From: Antedon mediterranea
Taxonomy: Eukaryota > Echinodermata > Crinoidea > Comatulida > Antedonidae
NCBI RefSeq assembly: GCF_964355755.1
Contig: NC_092672.1
Span: forward strand, 186,001 to 250,000
Reading direction: 5' to 3'
DNA: 64,000 bases
Below are positions 11,201-22,082 of the stretch, in pieces. The stretch's first letter is position 1, and each line of letters opens with the position of its first letter. The notes beneath the pieces are model-generated. The model ran no database searches, was not told where the DNA came from, and saw only the letters and a program-made list of their open reading frames with translations. A program made the translations under genes and the position numbers.

Positions 11201-14088
11201 TCTAGTGGGAATGGCACTAATTGAACGTTTGGGCCAAGATCTGTTAGGCGCACTCGATGGTGGGGTCCCAGACTCCGGACACGGAGCCATGATCAAAGCA
11301 GCTGCCGATGGTGATGCGGATGCTCTTAAACGCCTCATCGATTCTAATCCAACTTGGGTAAGTTTGTTTGGTCACTATATGGAGGCAATTTGTGAAGTCA
11401 ATCGACAATCGTCGTGACTTTTCCTACTCTAGCCTACTCTAAATGTTCTGTCTGGAAATTGTTAAATCTTCTACCATCAAACGCGTATTACAATTCAGTT
11501 TAACTGTTACATTATGTCTAACTATTTTTAGGTTGATAAGAAGACAAAGGACATGACTGCATTACATGTAGCGGCTCATCAAGGACACTTGGATTGCATA
11601 CGGACTTTGGTTAAGGCTAATGCCACATTGAATGTCCGTGACGAAAATCAGCTCACACCTCTTCATTTCTCCATTATTGGGTTGGTATATTGTCATGTTT
11701 GGCGCGGATCCTATGTCATAGATATTATATTTATAAAATACACCATAGACAAATATTATTAATATTATAGCAATATCTAATATTCAGAATTGAAGTGTGT
11801 AAAGGTCATCACTTTACATTTTATGATGGTAAAAATACAGTGTTTTTAAAAGTGTTTAGCAACATTAGATCATACAAATATCTTGTACATTAGCCTAAGG
11901 TAATCTCCACTTTGAAACCACGACTAGAGAACTAAAACATTTGCCATAACACTGATTCCATTGAATGGTTTGGAAAAGATAATTATTAATGACAATACAT
12001 GCTTACGTTTTCTCTCTCGTAGAAATGAAGCCAATGCTACCGAATTACTACTAAGTAGTGGTAGCACCGTTGACGCTGCCGACAAAAATGGTCTAACACC
12101 ACTCCACTTGTGTGCGCTCCAAGGCAAAACAGAGTGCGCACGATTGTTACTTAGAGATATGTTCTACTGCGACAGAAACGCTCAGGTAACAAAAAATAGT
12201 TTAACAAATTATTTGTTAATGTACATTTGAACTCGATGTGTACGTAGAATTCTTGAATTAGAACTACAGGTATATCCTTGTGTTTTTTTTTAAACACAAG
12301 GATATACCTGTAGTTCTAATTCAAAAATTTAAACATTGTTAATGATAAGTTTTTGTTATTCCTTTTTTAGGATAAGGATGGTGACACACCACTCCACTGC
12401 GCTATACTTAAAGATGAAAAAAACATGATCAATATATTGGTTCATGACAGAAACACTGATTGCAAAATCCAAAACAACCGAGGGTTTAATGCACTTCAAT
12501 GGGCCTCACTGAAAGATAATGTCCAGTAAGTAATCGTGGTAACGATGATGCCATAACGAAATCTGGTGATGTTTGTATATAGAGCATTTACAGGTTTGGT
12601 GAAATTGCTGTCCTCATTTCAACAAGAAATAGCTATTCGGTAGCTAATCGACTAAAGCCCCCGTATCACAAGTTTTATTTATTCATTCATTTATTCAAAA
12701 ATATCGTGGTCGCAGCACGAGGCTGAATTACAATTTATATTCATATAAACAATAATTTTAAAATACACATAAGAAATATCAAAAACATTCAAATATCAAA
12801 ATAATTATAAGTATACAAATAAAAAATAGAAAATTGCAAAAACCAAATGTTATTTAATCCTGGTTATCTTCTGACCTGCCTTAAAAACGACATACTTGCT
12901 GTAGGCTACTACTGTGTGGCGATCCATAGTATCATTACAAATAATTATCAGTTTACTCTGTGCATTTTGTTTACGAATATATTCCCATTTGTTGCGTGTA
13001 ATTATTAAATGTGTTTCATTTCAGTGCTGTCAGACGTATTTTGGACAAATGTCCTGACATTGCCAATTACAAGATGGACGACGGGGGACACGCTGCCCTT
13101 CACATTGCAGCAATCAATGACCACACTAACATTGTTAAAGTTCTGATTCAGCAGGTACGCTTGCCTTTTCCCTACGCGAAGTTGATTAACCACAAAAGAA
13201 CATATAGACAGCATTCATTCATATTGTTACGTTTCACGGAAGACTGTACCGTTAAATCTTTGTTATTATTATTTAAACATGGACCCTTTTAATTAAAGAT
13301 CCAAAACAAAACGGTGCCGTTTCCGTTCCGGAGCCTTTTTCTTGATTTCCTCTGATGCAAATGGTTGTTTATTATATTTGTCTTATTTCAAGGGTAAAGC
13401 CGATGTTGATGTACAAAATGCTAAGAAGCGAACACCGCTCCATCTCGCTGTTGAAAAAGGGATGCTGAAAATGATCGAATTACTGGTAAAAAATGGTGCA
13501 AATGTGAACGCACAGGACGAAGAAGGAGATACAGCACTTCACGAGTTACATATCAGAGCTTCTGGCAGACAGTTAATGGGAGGAGGCCTAGGCCTATTAG
13601 GATTGGTAAGTGTCACATAATACACAACGTAATGGAATTACGACATATAACAATTTACTGAGAGTAACTAAAAAGTAGGGCCTTATTGATAATATTAGAC
13701 ATTGTCCACCGTGATGTTTAATTGTTAAATAGTTCGTTTCATTAAATTGACTATTTTACAGCTTTTGAACGCGGCTGGTGGTGATGATGCTCTTGGCAAG
13801 GAAAAGGCTATTGCCATCGGTAAATATCTTATTGAAAATGGCGCTGATATTTATCTGAAAAATAAAAAAAATATGTCAATACTGGATTGCATAATTGACC
13901 GCCAAACCAAGGAAGCAGTTAAAGTTGCCTATGAAAACAGCAGGTTGGTTATTATCATTTGTCTGTTTCTATAGATTACATATTTTAAATACCGAATATT
14001 AGTAACTATGTGTTTTTCTTTATACAAATAACTTATTTTTATTTTATTCCTCAGAAAGCAAAAAGCATCAAAATGTCTCGTTATGTAA
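8296..14088 (+). CDS. MIB-like gene B: complete RING-less Mind-bomb-type protein (15 exons, 716 codons)
   Basis: Exons: 8296-8401, 8567-8674, 8925-9096, 9393-9499, 9698-9892, 10440-10561, 10850-10976, 11170-11357, 11532-11680, 12023-12185, 12371-12525, 13025-13154, 13393-13605, 13762-13943, 14055-14088; total 2151 nt. The start at MSGIRVVRG matches the paralogues. Domains: MIB/HERC2 (1-71, split by an intron absent from A and C), ZZ finger (72-129, CDGC, CNDC, CSAC, then two His), second MIB/HERC2 (130-230), one SH3-like repeat (231-313), ankyrin repeats (about 320-700, e.g. [26 protein letters not shown]). The last exon adds only [10 protein letters not shown] and a stop. MIB1 and MIB2 end in RING fingers that transfer ubiquitin. 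None is encoded here, and no RING-like Cys/His pattern was noticed downstream before 26 kb. The product may bind MIB substrates without being a ligase. The donor at 11680 (GG/GTTGGT) is weak but required by phase. Confidence 0.88.
12253..12324. repeat. Perfect 33-bp inverted repeat (hairpin) in intron 10 of MIB-like B
   Basis: Left arm 12253-12285 (starts TTGAATTAGAACTACAGG) and right arm 12292-12324 are exact reverse complements, separated by a six-T loop. It occupies much of a 185-nt intron (12186-12370). Transcription of gene B would give a perfect 33-bp RNA stem. It could be a very short fold-back transposon remnant or a small-RNA precursor; nothing here separates these. Confidence 0.95.
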
Positions 14089-14462
14089 AACAGCTCAGTT
14101 TCAGTTTACGAATTCCATCTTGAAGCAGAAGATCTTCACCCAAATAGAACATTCTCGTACAAATTTGGTTAAATTTACTAACAGAGCCTCTTCGCAACAT
14201 AAAGCAAATTAGGATAATAATGTATATACATAATATTATATTGTTTAAAGGTTTATGGAAATTTCCTTTTCGAAACAGATGATACTGCAAACTTACCTTT
14301 ATTAAAGTGTACATAATTGTTTGTAGTGAACTTAAAGTATTTTAAGCGGTAAGATCATGTTTAATGAATTTTAATTTGGATAGTACACACATCACACTCA
14401 TCACACTCATGACACACATAACATCATAATACATGACTATAGATTATTTTATTACGTGTAGA

Positions 14463-14468
14463 AATAAA
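14463..14468 (+). terminator. Candidate polyadenylation signal AATAAA of MIB-like B
   Basis: First canonical AATAAA after the stop codon at 14086-14088, giving a 3' UTR of about 400 nt. It is assigned only by position. Confidence 0.4.
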
Positions 14469-15160
14469 ACTTTGAAAATTAATATAAAATATAAGAGTCA
14501 AAATCGAACCCGTTTGTTGCGAACTAATATTTTTTAATATATATTTTATGTCTTTAGCAATATTTTATTTATTTTAATACATTTTAAACTGAGATTTTAA
14601 ATATGTATAACACTAGACTGTACAATATAATCACTATTATCCAATAAATAAAACACTAACTTATCATTGTTACGTTCGAGGAGTATAATGAATGACCTAT
14701 ACACCTACTGGGCTTTAAACAAATAATTATTATACCAATACTTTCAATTCAATTCAATTCAACTTTCGTATACGCCAGCTACTATTAAATTTAGTTTAAT
14801 ACAGTATATCTGTTCTATTGTTGAACATTTTTGAAACATAGAGATACCAGGTTTTCAGAAATTTATACTTGAATGTAGGCTTACATTACTGCTCTTCTCT
14901 GGTATCACAAAGTGCGAGCCAGTGAGGCATACAATTCATGCAGGTATAACGGTTATTCAACACAACAAGATCATAAAATATAAACAGCGTGAGCCATACA
15001 CAAGTCAATTTTTACAATTTATAATGACACTATAACGCGAGTGTTTTTAGGGCGCTAAATATAAAGTTTGTGAGATCGAATAAAAGTGGCGTGGCTCCCT
15101 GCTTAAACTTAAGAATGATTAATACAATCAGTATGTTCATAAACGTGATGTGAATACAAT
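14469..15160. other. Gene-free flank with an (AATTC)n-like tract
   Basis: No exon-like frame is seen. AATTC pentamers at about 14744-14762 resemble the tail of the LINE fragment at 19168, so an old LINE end may lie here. Nothing else is recognised. Confidence 0.4.
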
Positions 15161-15243
15161 GTACTCAAGTGCACCCAATTTGGCACCAGGCGAGCACAGT
15201 GGTATAAAATAGAAAAAATTCACGGAATGTTAATATCTTTTCG
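15161..15243 (+). repeat. Dispersed ~85-bp repeat, copy 1
   Basis: Shares the words CTCAAGTG, ACCCAA, TATAAAATAGAA and TAATATCTTTTCG with copies at 15258-15343 (same strand), 18584-18664 and 20031-20115 (opposite strand). No coding content. The family is not identified. Confidence 0.7.
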
Positions 15244-15257
15244 TATGTTAATACACT

Positions 15258-15343
15258 GTGCTCAAGTGGACCCAACTTGGAGCCAGTCTGGAGCACAGTT
15301 TTATAAAATAGAAATAAGTCACTGAATTTTAATATCTTTTCGT
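15258..15343 (+). repeat. Dispersed ~85-bp repeat, copy 2
   Basis: Direct neighbour of copy 1, same orientation, with the same terminal words (CTCAAGTG at one end, ATCTTTTCG at the other). Confidence 0.7.
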
Positions 15344-15611
15344 ATTAAGCATATTTGAATACCTACCGGTATGGTACCATGCATGTTCGACAATACAGTG
15401 TCAATATCTCTATTAAAAAAAAAACAATATTAAAAAAAAAAATTTCCGTCGAGGTTTGAACCCCAGCCGATAGCACTCAAAATTGACTGAGCATTCACCG
15501 ATTACGCCACCAAGTACATGACTGAAAAGCTGATAATAGTCTATTTATACGTGTATTACGTAATTGATCATTACGTCATAAATATCCTATTAACCTTGCT
15601 AAAACCAAAAT

Positions 15612-15890
15612 GATCAGTTAGCTCAGTCGTCTGAGCGTCGTGTTAACAACACGTATGTCGTGGGTTCGATTCCCACGCTGGTCGGTGGAATAGAGTTAAG
15701 GCTATGCGAGCCGCTGTGTTTGGGTTCACAGTACGGCCCCCTTTCCACCACACATCATGAGGCGACAACATCAATGCATCTGATGATGTGGTGGAAACGA
15801 CCCGAAAAGGCTGTGGCAGGGCCTTAGTGCTGAGGCAGGGCCTTAGTGCTGAGACAGGGAGAGCACATTTACCATCTTTTTTTTTGGCTC
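15612..15890 (+). mobile_element. tRNA-derived SINE, copy 1 (tRNA-Val-like head)
   Basis: The head 15612-15684 folds as a tRNA: a seven-pair acceptor stem with two G-U pairs, a D arm with GCTC/GAGC, an anticodon loop TTAACAA (anticodon AAC, valine) and a T arm GTGGG/CCCAC with TTCGATT loop. A mismatch sits in the anticodon stem. After the head comes a SINE body (GGTGGAATAGAGTTA...) that ends in a T-run near 15890. The body recurs on the other strand at 20180-20425, so this is a SINE and not a tRNA gene. The 19-bp stretch near 15816-15850 is duplicated. Confidence 0.82.
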
Positions 15891-16020
15891 TCGAAAACTG
15901 CTTTGGTGGTTTAAATTTTATGTTTAGCGCCCTCAATTTATTTTAATGTTAAAAAAGGGAATTAATTCTTTTCGTCGTTACGTGTTTAGAAGAGAATTAA
16001 TTTTATCTCATCGTAGTTTG

Positions 16021-16137
16021 GTATGCCGTGCGTTTGTTATGCAAATGAGTGTGCACATGTGCTGTGGGAAAGATGGTATTGTTAGTTATTCGCGATCAAA
16101 ACTGTTCAATTTTTATTTTGTTAATCTTTTACATTAG
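16021..16137 (+). repeat. Dispersed repeat with octamer ATGCAAAT, copy 1
   Basis: About 120 bp shared with 17640-17710, 18325-18450 and 22083-22205. Common words are GTTATGCAAATGAG, AAGATGGTAT, CATTCGCG(A/G)TCAA and TTACATTAGA. ATGCAAAT is at 16039-16046. Family unknown. Confidence 0.6.
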
Positions 16138-16339
16138 AATTATAATTCTACCGTTACACATTATAGTGTATTTTTAAATATCCGTTTCATGCAAGATATT
16201 GTATTGTAGGCCTACTAGTTGTGGATAAAAGTTTATGGCAGAATAAATAAATATGTTTTAAGCAGATCTTCGAAATTGAAGCATATATGAAGTCGATTTT
16301 TTTTTTAAACCCAACCTACAATTCGCATCTGGATAGTTG

Positions 16340-17240
16340 AAATTTCAAATTCAAATTCAAATATTCTTTATTCATCATCAATCATGAAAATATACAACAA
16401 TATATGAGAACATAAAATAAAGGTGAAAAAGAAACACATAAAAACTCAAAAGAGCTTGATTAATTGTGTCCCCCTACGTCCCTAACTAGCCTAAAAACTA
16501 AAACATAAATAATAAAAAAAAAGCTAAATCCTGCAACAAGTATTATTTTAAAATTATTTGTAAAATGATAATAAATGTTCTTTAAACAATGATTTAAATA
16601 TATATATATTGATTTGGTACTTTGTAGTTCGTAATTCAAGTCATTCCACAATTTAGGTCCCACACATGACACAGTAAAACTAGTAGAAGTACGATTACGT
16701 TTTCTGAGTCTCATTTTGTCTTTAGTTAACCATTTTTAATAAAGAGCGATGAAAAACGCACGTCCTGATTAGTAGTAACATTATACATGAAAAGCCCAAT
16801 TTGGTACCTATTGATATCCGCAATTTTAAGAAGTTTAAATTTATAGAAACATTCAGTCATTGAATCATTAAACTTTGACCATGTTATAGCTCGTAATGCC
16901 CTTTTCTGGAGTTTAAATAACTCATCTAGATAACTTGGAAATGTACTACACCATATTATGTTGCAATAACTTAATACTGGTTCTTATGAGTGATTTGTAT
17001 ATTGTCCAGAGAGCATAGGTTGGTAAAAAATGTCTTACTTTATAATAGTATGCCTACATATCGAGATATTTTCCTAGCTGTAACATTGATGTGATTCTTA
17101 TATGTGAGAAATTCATCAATATGTACTCCAAGGAATTTAGTCGATTTAACTCTATCTATTCTTTTATTGTTGACATAAATATTTACATTCTCTAATAATT
17201 TAACATTATAATTATCAAAGGTGATATGATAAATCTAATT
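16340..17240 (-). mobile_element. Decayed 5'-truncated LINE (non-LTR retrotransposon) fragment
   Basis: The frame at 16714-16460 (minus) reads SCVGPKLWNDLNYEL, followed by a short basic stretch. This matches the C-terminal end usual in CR1-like reverse transcriptase ORFs (LWN.LP....). The sequence to about 17240 is frameshifted reverse transcriptase C-terminal region. The 3' end is an AATTC/AAATTC-rich tail near 16345-16365. The clade is not certain. Confidence 0.6.
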
Positions 17241-17379
17241 GTTTTCTAAATTATAGAAATATTAAAATTAGTAAGTAGGCTTTTGTGTGCTAGCTCTGTT
17301 TGTATTTCATAATTTTGTTTTGTTGAATTACCGTCACGGCCGCGTGCATTGCATGTCTCACACTTGGTAAACAATCACC

Positions 17380-18310
17380 ATTGTATGGCTGGTACTGAAG
17401 ACTTTTATATTTCGTTTCATAAATTCCGAGGACTAAGCTTTCATTCTTAGTTCTGCCCCAACCATGGTGAGCTTATAACTGGAGACTTTATATATATTTT
17501 CATATTCCAATAAATATTTTTTTTCAAAATTGTCTTTGCTCAACCCCAATCATGGTGGGGTAGTGAAGACTCTCATATATCATGTTTCAAAATACTATAG
17601 GTGTCATTTCTGGAGACCTTGTAGCTATTTTAAACAGTTTGGTAAGCCGTGCGTTGTTATGCAAATGAGTTTGTGCAGGTGTAAGATGGTATTGTTAGTC
17701 ATTAGTAACGAAATGTCCGATTCTTCATAGTAGTTGGTCTGTATGGCCGCACCGTCCCAGAATATAAACATGTTTTAAACAGATAGTTTGTCTCTGATGG
17801 TTTTTGTATGGGGTTAATGGAGAGTGAAATAAGATCAAATAGAACAATTTTGCAAAGATACCGATTTCCAGACCAATTTCGAAGCTTAGACTAATTCCGC
17901 CGCCGGGCTAGGCCATGGGCATATACGAAGTCGAGTTTGTTAAAGTAGAAAACCCCACCTAAAATGTTGAAGTCGCATCTGGATAGTTGAAATTATAACA
18001 TTATCATAGGTGACTATGTATAGTAATAAGTATAAGTAAGTGCATTCATGAGCTCTATTTTCATTGCTCTGCCTCAACCATGGATGGGCTAGTACTGGAG
18101 ACATATTTAATTTTATATTTCAATGAATAGGTGCACTTTCCGGGGACAAGCTCATTATTGTCCTGGTGAGTCTTATTATAGTTTGTTTCATTCAAATCAT
18201 GTAACGCCTACTGTATACAGCTCTTTTTTCAAAATTGTCTTTGCTCAGCCCCAAGCATGGTGGGGTACTGAAGATTCTTATGCATGTTGTTTGAAAACAT
18301 AATAGATGTC
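17380..18310 (-). mobile_element. Old copy of the hAT-type internal repeat module (reverse orientation)
   Basis: Several roughly 100-125 bp units with the words CCAACCATGG, CTGGAGAC, ATATTTCATATT and CAAAATTGTCTTTGCTCA. They are the reverse complement of the units inside the hAT elements at 22322-23905 and 45621-47463. Terminal inverted repeats were not found, so this is probably a decayed relative. Repeat words from the 16021 family are interspersed at 17640 and 18325. Confidence 0.5.
17640..17710 (+). repeat. Dispersed octamer-bearing repeat, copy 2
   Basis: Short version of the 16021 family. ATGCAAAT lies at 17659-17666. Confidence 0.55.
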
Positions 18311-18324
18311 ATTTTAAACAGTTT

Positions 18325-18450
18325 GGTATGTGCGTGCGTTGTTATGCAAATGAGTCTGTGCAGGTGTATTATGGTAAAGATGGTATGTTAGTCATTCGCG
18401 GTCAACACGCCACACTTTTAAATTTTGATGCGGTTAATTATTTACATTAG
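18325..18450 (+). repeat. Dispersed octamer-bearing repeat, copy 3
   Basis: Same family as 16021. ATGCAAAT lies at 18344-18351, followed by GTTAGTCATTCGCGGTCAA and TTACATTAGA. Confidence 0.55.
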
Positions 18451-18583
18451 AAGATTTTTCAAATCATGTAAATAAAATATTTTCCTGGCGGGAAGCTAGC
18501 AATTCCCCTCGTTTAGTTTGCAAAAGTAATCTCGAAAAGAACTCCATGTGGAAAAGAAACCCACCCAAGAGTAGGCCTACATA

Positions 18584-18664
18584 CGAAAAGATTATAACTT
18601 GAGTGACTTTATTTCTATTTTATATCACTGCTCCCCTGGTACCAAATTGTGTCCACTTGAGCAC
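18584..18664 (-). repeat. Dispersed ~85-bp repeat, copy 3 (reverse)
   Basis: Reverse-complement match to 15161-15243 and 15258-15343, ending GTCCACTTGAGCAC. Confidence 0.7.
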
Positions 18665-18689
18665 ATAAAATTTAGTGACTTTATTTCTA

Positions 18690-20030
18690 TTTTATTTTTT
18701 TATTAAACCTTATTTTGTGAGGGTGACCCTAAACAGCATATGCAGACAGTCAAAAACATATATGAAAAAACGGATGAACTATGTTCAAAAAATATAAAAA
18801 TATATAATATAATATATGTATTTAATTTTTAAAATATAGCCTACAATACTATACAAAACGTTGAGTTTTTTCTTTTGGGATTAAATATTTTTTTAGAGCA
18901 GACTTAAAATTATATATTGTTACCGCATTCCTTAGTTTGGTGGGTAGCAAATTCAGGTATGTTGGTGCTCTATAGATGAAGCTGTTCTTAAAAGTTTCAG
19001 TTTAGGGAAAGGGGCGTCAAATTTCCTCTCACTGACACTTCGGGTACATCGATGATTTTGAATTCAGGCAAGACGCAGGGCAAGGTTTTCCGGAGCAAGA
19101 CCATTTGCAGACACGTAGGCAAGGCAGCCCAGTTGTAGATGCATGTGATCTTAGACTGTATGAAAATTCAATTCAATTCAATTCAAAATTCTTTAATCAT
19201 CCCACACGGGGCAATTCAAATAAAAAGGTCTGGATTAAAATGATCTTACAAAATATACAAAATATCACAATACACAGAACAAAATAGAAAAAAAGTCAAG
19301 TCAAGGTTCAAGAATTTAAGAGTCGAATAGCCACTGGCAAAAACGAATTCCTTTTCCGGTTTGTTCTACATGCCGGGCATCGAAAGCGACGCCCATGAGG
19401 CATGAGCTCGAAATCACTGAAAAAGGCATGGTTAATATTTTTTAGAATAGCTCTACTTTTTTCTAGAGTTTGCATGTCACAGAAAGAAGATAAGCTACGA
19501 AGTTGACAACCTATTAATTTAGAACTTAAGTTAACAATTCTTTGTAGTGAGTTTTTCTCTTTGACCCTAAGACTAACAAACCAGCATATAAAGGAAAAAG
19601 TTAAAACGTTCTCAATAAAGGAATTATAAAAAACCCTAAGAATTACTTTATCGACATTAAAATGGTTCAGCTTCCTTAACAGATAAAGTCTCATAAATGT
19701 ATGTATGTATGAAAATGTAAGGTGTTGTAAATGTTAGTTCGTGGTGTGCGAGGATGAGCTTTAAAAAGGATAATGCGAAATGCTCTATTTTGAATGGTCT
19801 GTATATTCGGTCAATAAAATTCGATCTGATTCCCCAAACACTACATCAATAGTCAATGTGTGGGAGGATTATAGTGTTATAGAGGAGTATGGATGTGTGT
19901 TTATTAATGAAATGACCGAGCACGCGATAAGTTTGGAACGGAGTTTATTTACATGAAAAGAAAAAGATAAATTTGAATCAATGTGAATGCCAAGATGTTT
20001 CTGTTTGTCAGTTTGTGATATGGGTATATA
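18690..20030 (-). mobile_element. Older LINE remnant, interrupted by a nested LINE
   Basis: AT-rich non-coding remains with LINE-like 3' ORF debris on the minus strand, on both sides of the insertion at 19168-19705. Joining the two sides across the insertion leaves one copy of the target duplication, which shows they were once continuous. Reading frames are badly broken. Confidence 0.45.
19168..19705 (-). mobile_element. Nested 5'-truncated LINE with 11-bp target duplication
   Basis: The frame 19694-19308 (128 codons, minus) encodes a reverse transcriptase C-terminus with LIGCQLRSLSSFCDMQTLEK and a terminal FLPVAIRLLNS, typical of CR1/L2-type LINEs. The 3' end is an (AATTC)n tail. TGTATGAAAAT flanks it on both sides (19157-19167 and 19706-19716), which is the target-site duplication. 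Confidence 0.85.
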
Positions 20031-20115
20031 CGAAACGATATTAAAAGTAGTGACTTTTATTTCTATTTTATATCACTGTGCTATCCTGGTGCTAAAAATT
20101 GGGTCCACTTGAGCA
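20031..20115 (-). repeat. Dispersed ~85-bp repeat, copy 4 (reverse)
   Basis: Same family as 15161-15243. Contains TTTCTATTTTATATCACTG and ends GGGTCCACTTGAGCA. Confidence 0.65.
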
Positions 20116-20179
20116 GAGAATGCTCCAGTCGTCAGAATGACACTCTGAATATACCTCAAAAAAGGTGGTACCGCCGCAG

Positions 20180-20425
20180 AAGAAAAAAAAATATGGTGTG
20201 CTCCCTTGCCTCTAATACGGTGAGGCCCTCTCACAACCTTGGATACACATCAAATGCCGTGATGTTATCGCCTCATGGTGTGTGGTGGAATGGGGGACGT
20301 TTAAATCTGTGAACCCCAAACACAGAAACTCGCATAGCTGTAACTCTATTCCACCGAGACCGGCATGGGGTTTGAACCCACGATAATCGTGTTCCACGAC
20401 GCTCTACCGACAGAGCTACCCGGTC
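20180..20425 (-). mobile_element. tRNA-derived SINE, copy 2
   Basis: The head on the minus strand, 20425-20358, retains GGGTAGCTC, GGTAGAGC and GTGGGTTCAAACCCC blocks and a pairing acceptor stem. The anticodon arm is degenerate. The body (GGTGGAATAGAGTTA, CTGTGTTTGGGGTTCAC, then ATGAGGCGATAAC) matches copy 1 at 15612-15890. Confidence 0.82.
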
Positions 20426-20574
20426 CTCTGATTCAAAGCCACGTAAAACTAATATTAGAATTCTAAAACAAATATTTGATTTTGAAGTTCCTCAACACTT
20501 TCAGACAGAACGTATTAGTATCAAGGTATGAATTCTGAAGTCTATGGGAATCTTCACCAATAGTCATTGGCGTA

Positions 20575-21657
20575 CTAAGGCCCGTAGCCGGCCCCAGAGG
20601 GGTTTTTATGGTTCGGGCGAACCCCCCCCCCCCCCCCACCTTTACAGCGAACCCCCCTTAACCGACTGCAAACCCCCATCCCCGACATGCCCAATACCTC
20701 ACCCTCATCTCCGAAAATCGTCCAAATACGTGCCCCACAGTACAAAAAGTTGTTCATAAATTAAAAAATTCGTAAACTCGTTCGGAATAACTCATACATA
20801 CAGTACCTTCTTCCCTGTATGAGCGTACTTCGAGCGATATAGTCTGTAAAGAGTTGCAAATGAATTGCCGATTTTAACCTGAAAAATAAATGTTTGGTCC
20901 CTGCATGTAACATGATATTGACGCGTCTCACAGCGAGCTGGGGGACGAACAATTCGTACAAAGGACACCGCCAGACAACTGCGTACCAATTGTTTAGATC
21001 ATCACTGGCAGTCAGGCAGCATGCATAAAGTATATAGCCTTCCGACATACATCAGTATTTATGTGTGGCTATGAAGTATAATGTATCATAGAGGATTATA
21101 GTGAATATTAATATTTTACACTATAATATCTATGGTATCATGTACTGTAGTTCACATTATGGCATCCGATTATTTTTTTCTAGACCACCAGCCGATACGT
21201 ACTCAAATGTATCAATATCACCTATTTACATTGGCACATTTAATTTCCTCAACAAATTGCTGTAAATAAATATTATAGATAGAGCTATAATAAGAATTGC
21301 ATTTGCCTTCACCCAGTGTTCTTTGGGCTTCTCCTAGACGTACGTTCGCATTGAACTTGAACGCAAAACAAAATATCGAGTAAATGATCAAACAATCGGC
21401 GGTTCCGCACAGAGCACGCGCATCTAAAATACGGCAACAAATGTTATCGTTTAAATAGTCCACGAGTCCGATCGTTTTGCTCATTGGTAGCATGCTGCAT
21501 GAGAGTGTCTTTTCCGGCCATCTAGGGGTGTCATTTAACAAAATTTGCTTCGCCTCAGGCCCCACCCCAGGGGGGGGGGGGGGTAGGTAAGGGGGAGGGG
21601 GTGACCCAAATACTTAGTGTGCGAACCTCCCCTTGACAGATCCTGGCTACGGCCCTG
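20575..21657. mobile_element. Non-autonomous DNA transposon, possibly hAT-like
   Basis: Imperfect terminal inverted repeats: the left end CTAAGGCCCGTAGCCGG pairs with the reverse complement of the right end CCTGGCTACGGCCCTG. Flanking octamers TTGGCGTA and TTGGAGGC match at only five of eight positions, so a target duplication is only suggestive. It has C-rich (about 20626-20638) and G-rich (about 21570-21582) tracts near the ends. A central stretch (about 20760-21030) is similar to the hAT elements at 22322 and 45621 (TGGTCCCTG, ACATGATAT, ATTCGTACAAAGG, CCGCCAGACAA). The 115-codon minus-strand frame at 21565-21218 is not recognised. Confidence 0.6.
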
Positions 21658-22082
21658 TTGGAGGCCATTTAAGTTTTAAAATACCTTCATGGTTACCCGT
21701 TGCTCTAGAACACTAATCTACTAAGTTCAATATAGATATACTAAAGTTTAATAAGTAATTGACTGACTTAACTTGATCAAATGCTTTAGCAAAGTCGGTA
21801 TAGCCGGGACTAACATAACAACATTCTAAAATCGTTAATTGTAAAACAGTAAAAAGGATCAGAGACTATAGAGAGGCAATAAGTGCAAGAACGGAAGGGG
21901 TAAAACCATATTTGGCTGATCATCCGTGGACCGTGAGGATTGGGGGAATGATTAAAAATTAAATTGAATTAGAAAAAATGAGTTCAATGTTTTGGAAAAA
22001 GCGACGGTAAGCCAGGTCTTACAAAAGCCAACAATGTTGTATACATTGTTTAACAACACACGCAAAATGCAGTTTATTTAGC

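Noticed and set aside
12660-13000. Possible LINE tail in a MIB-like B intron (ATTCATTCATTTATTC then GTCGCAGCACGAGGC)
   Set aside because: It resembles LINE 3' ends in the window, but no ORF or target duplication was found, so the call is not supported.
15612-15684. Functional tRNA-Val gene
   Set aside because: The flanking body is shared with a second copy at 20180-20425, which identifies a tRNA-derived SINE. There is also a mismatch in the anticodon stem.
20544-20759. Proline-rich small protein
   Set aside because: It is generated by a poly-C tract at the end of a DNA element.
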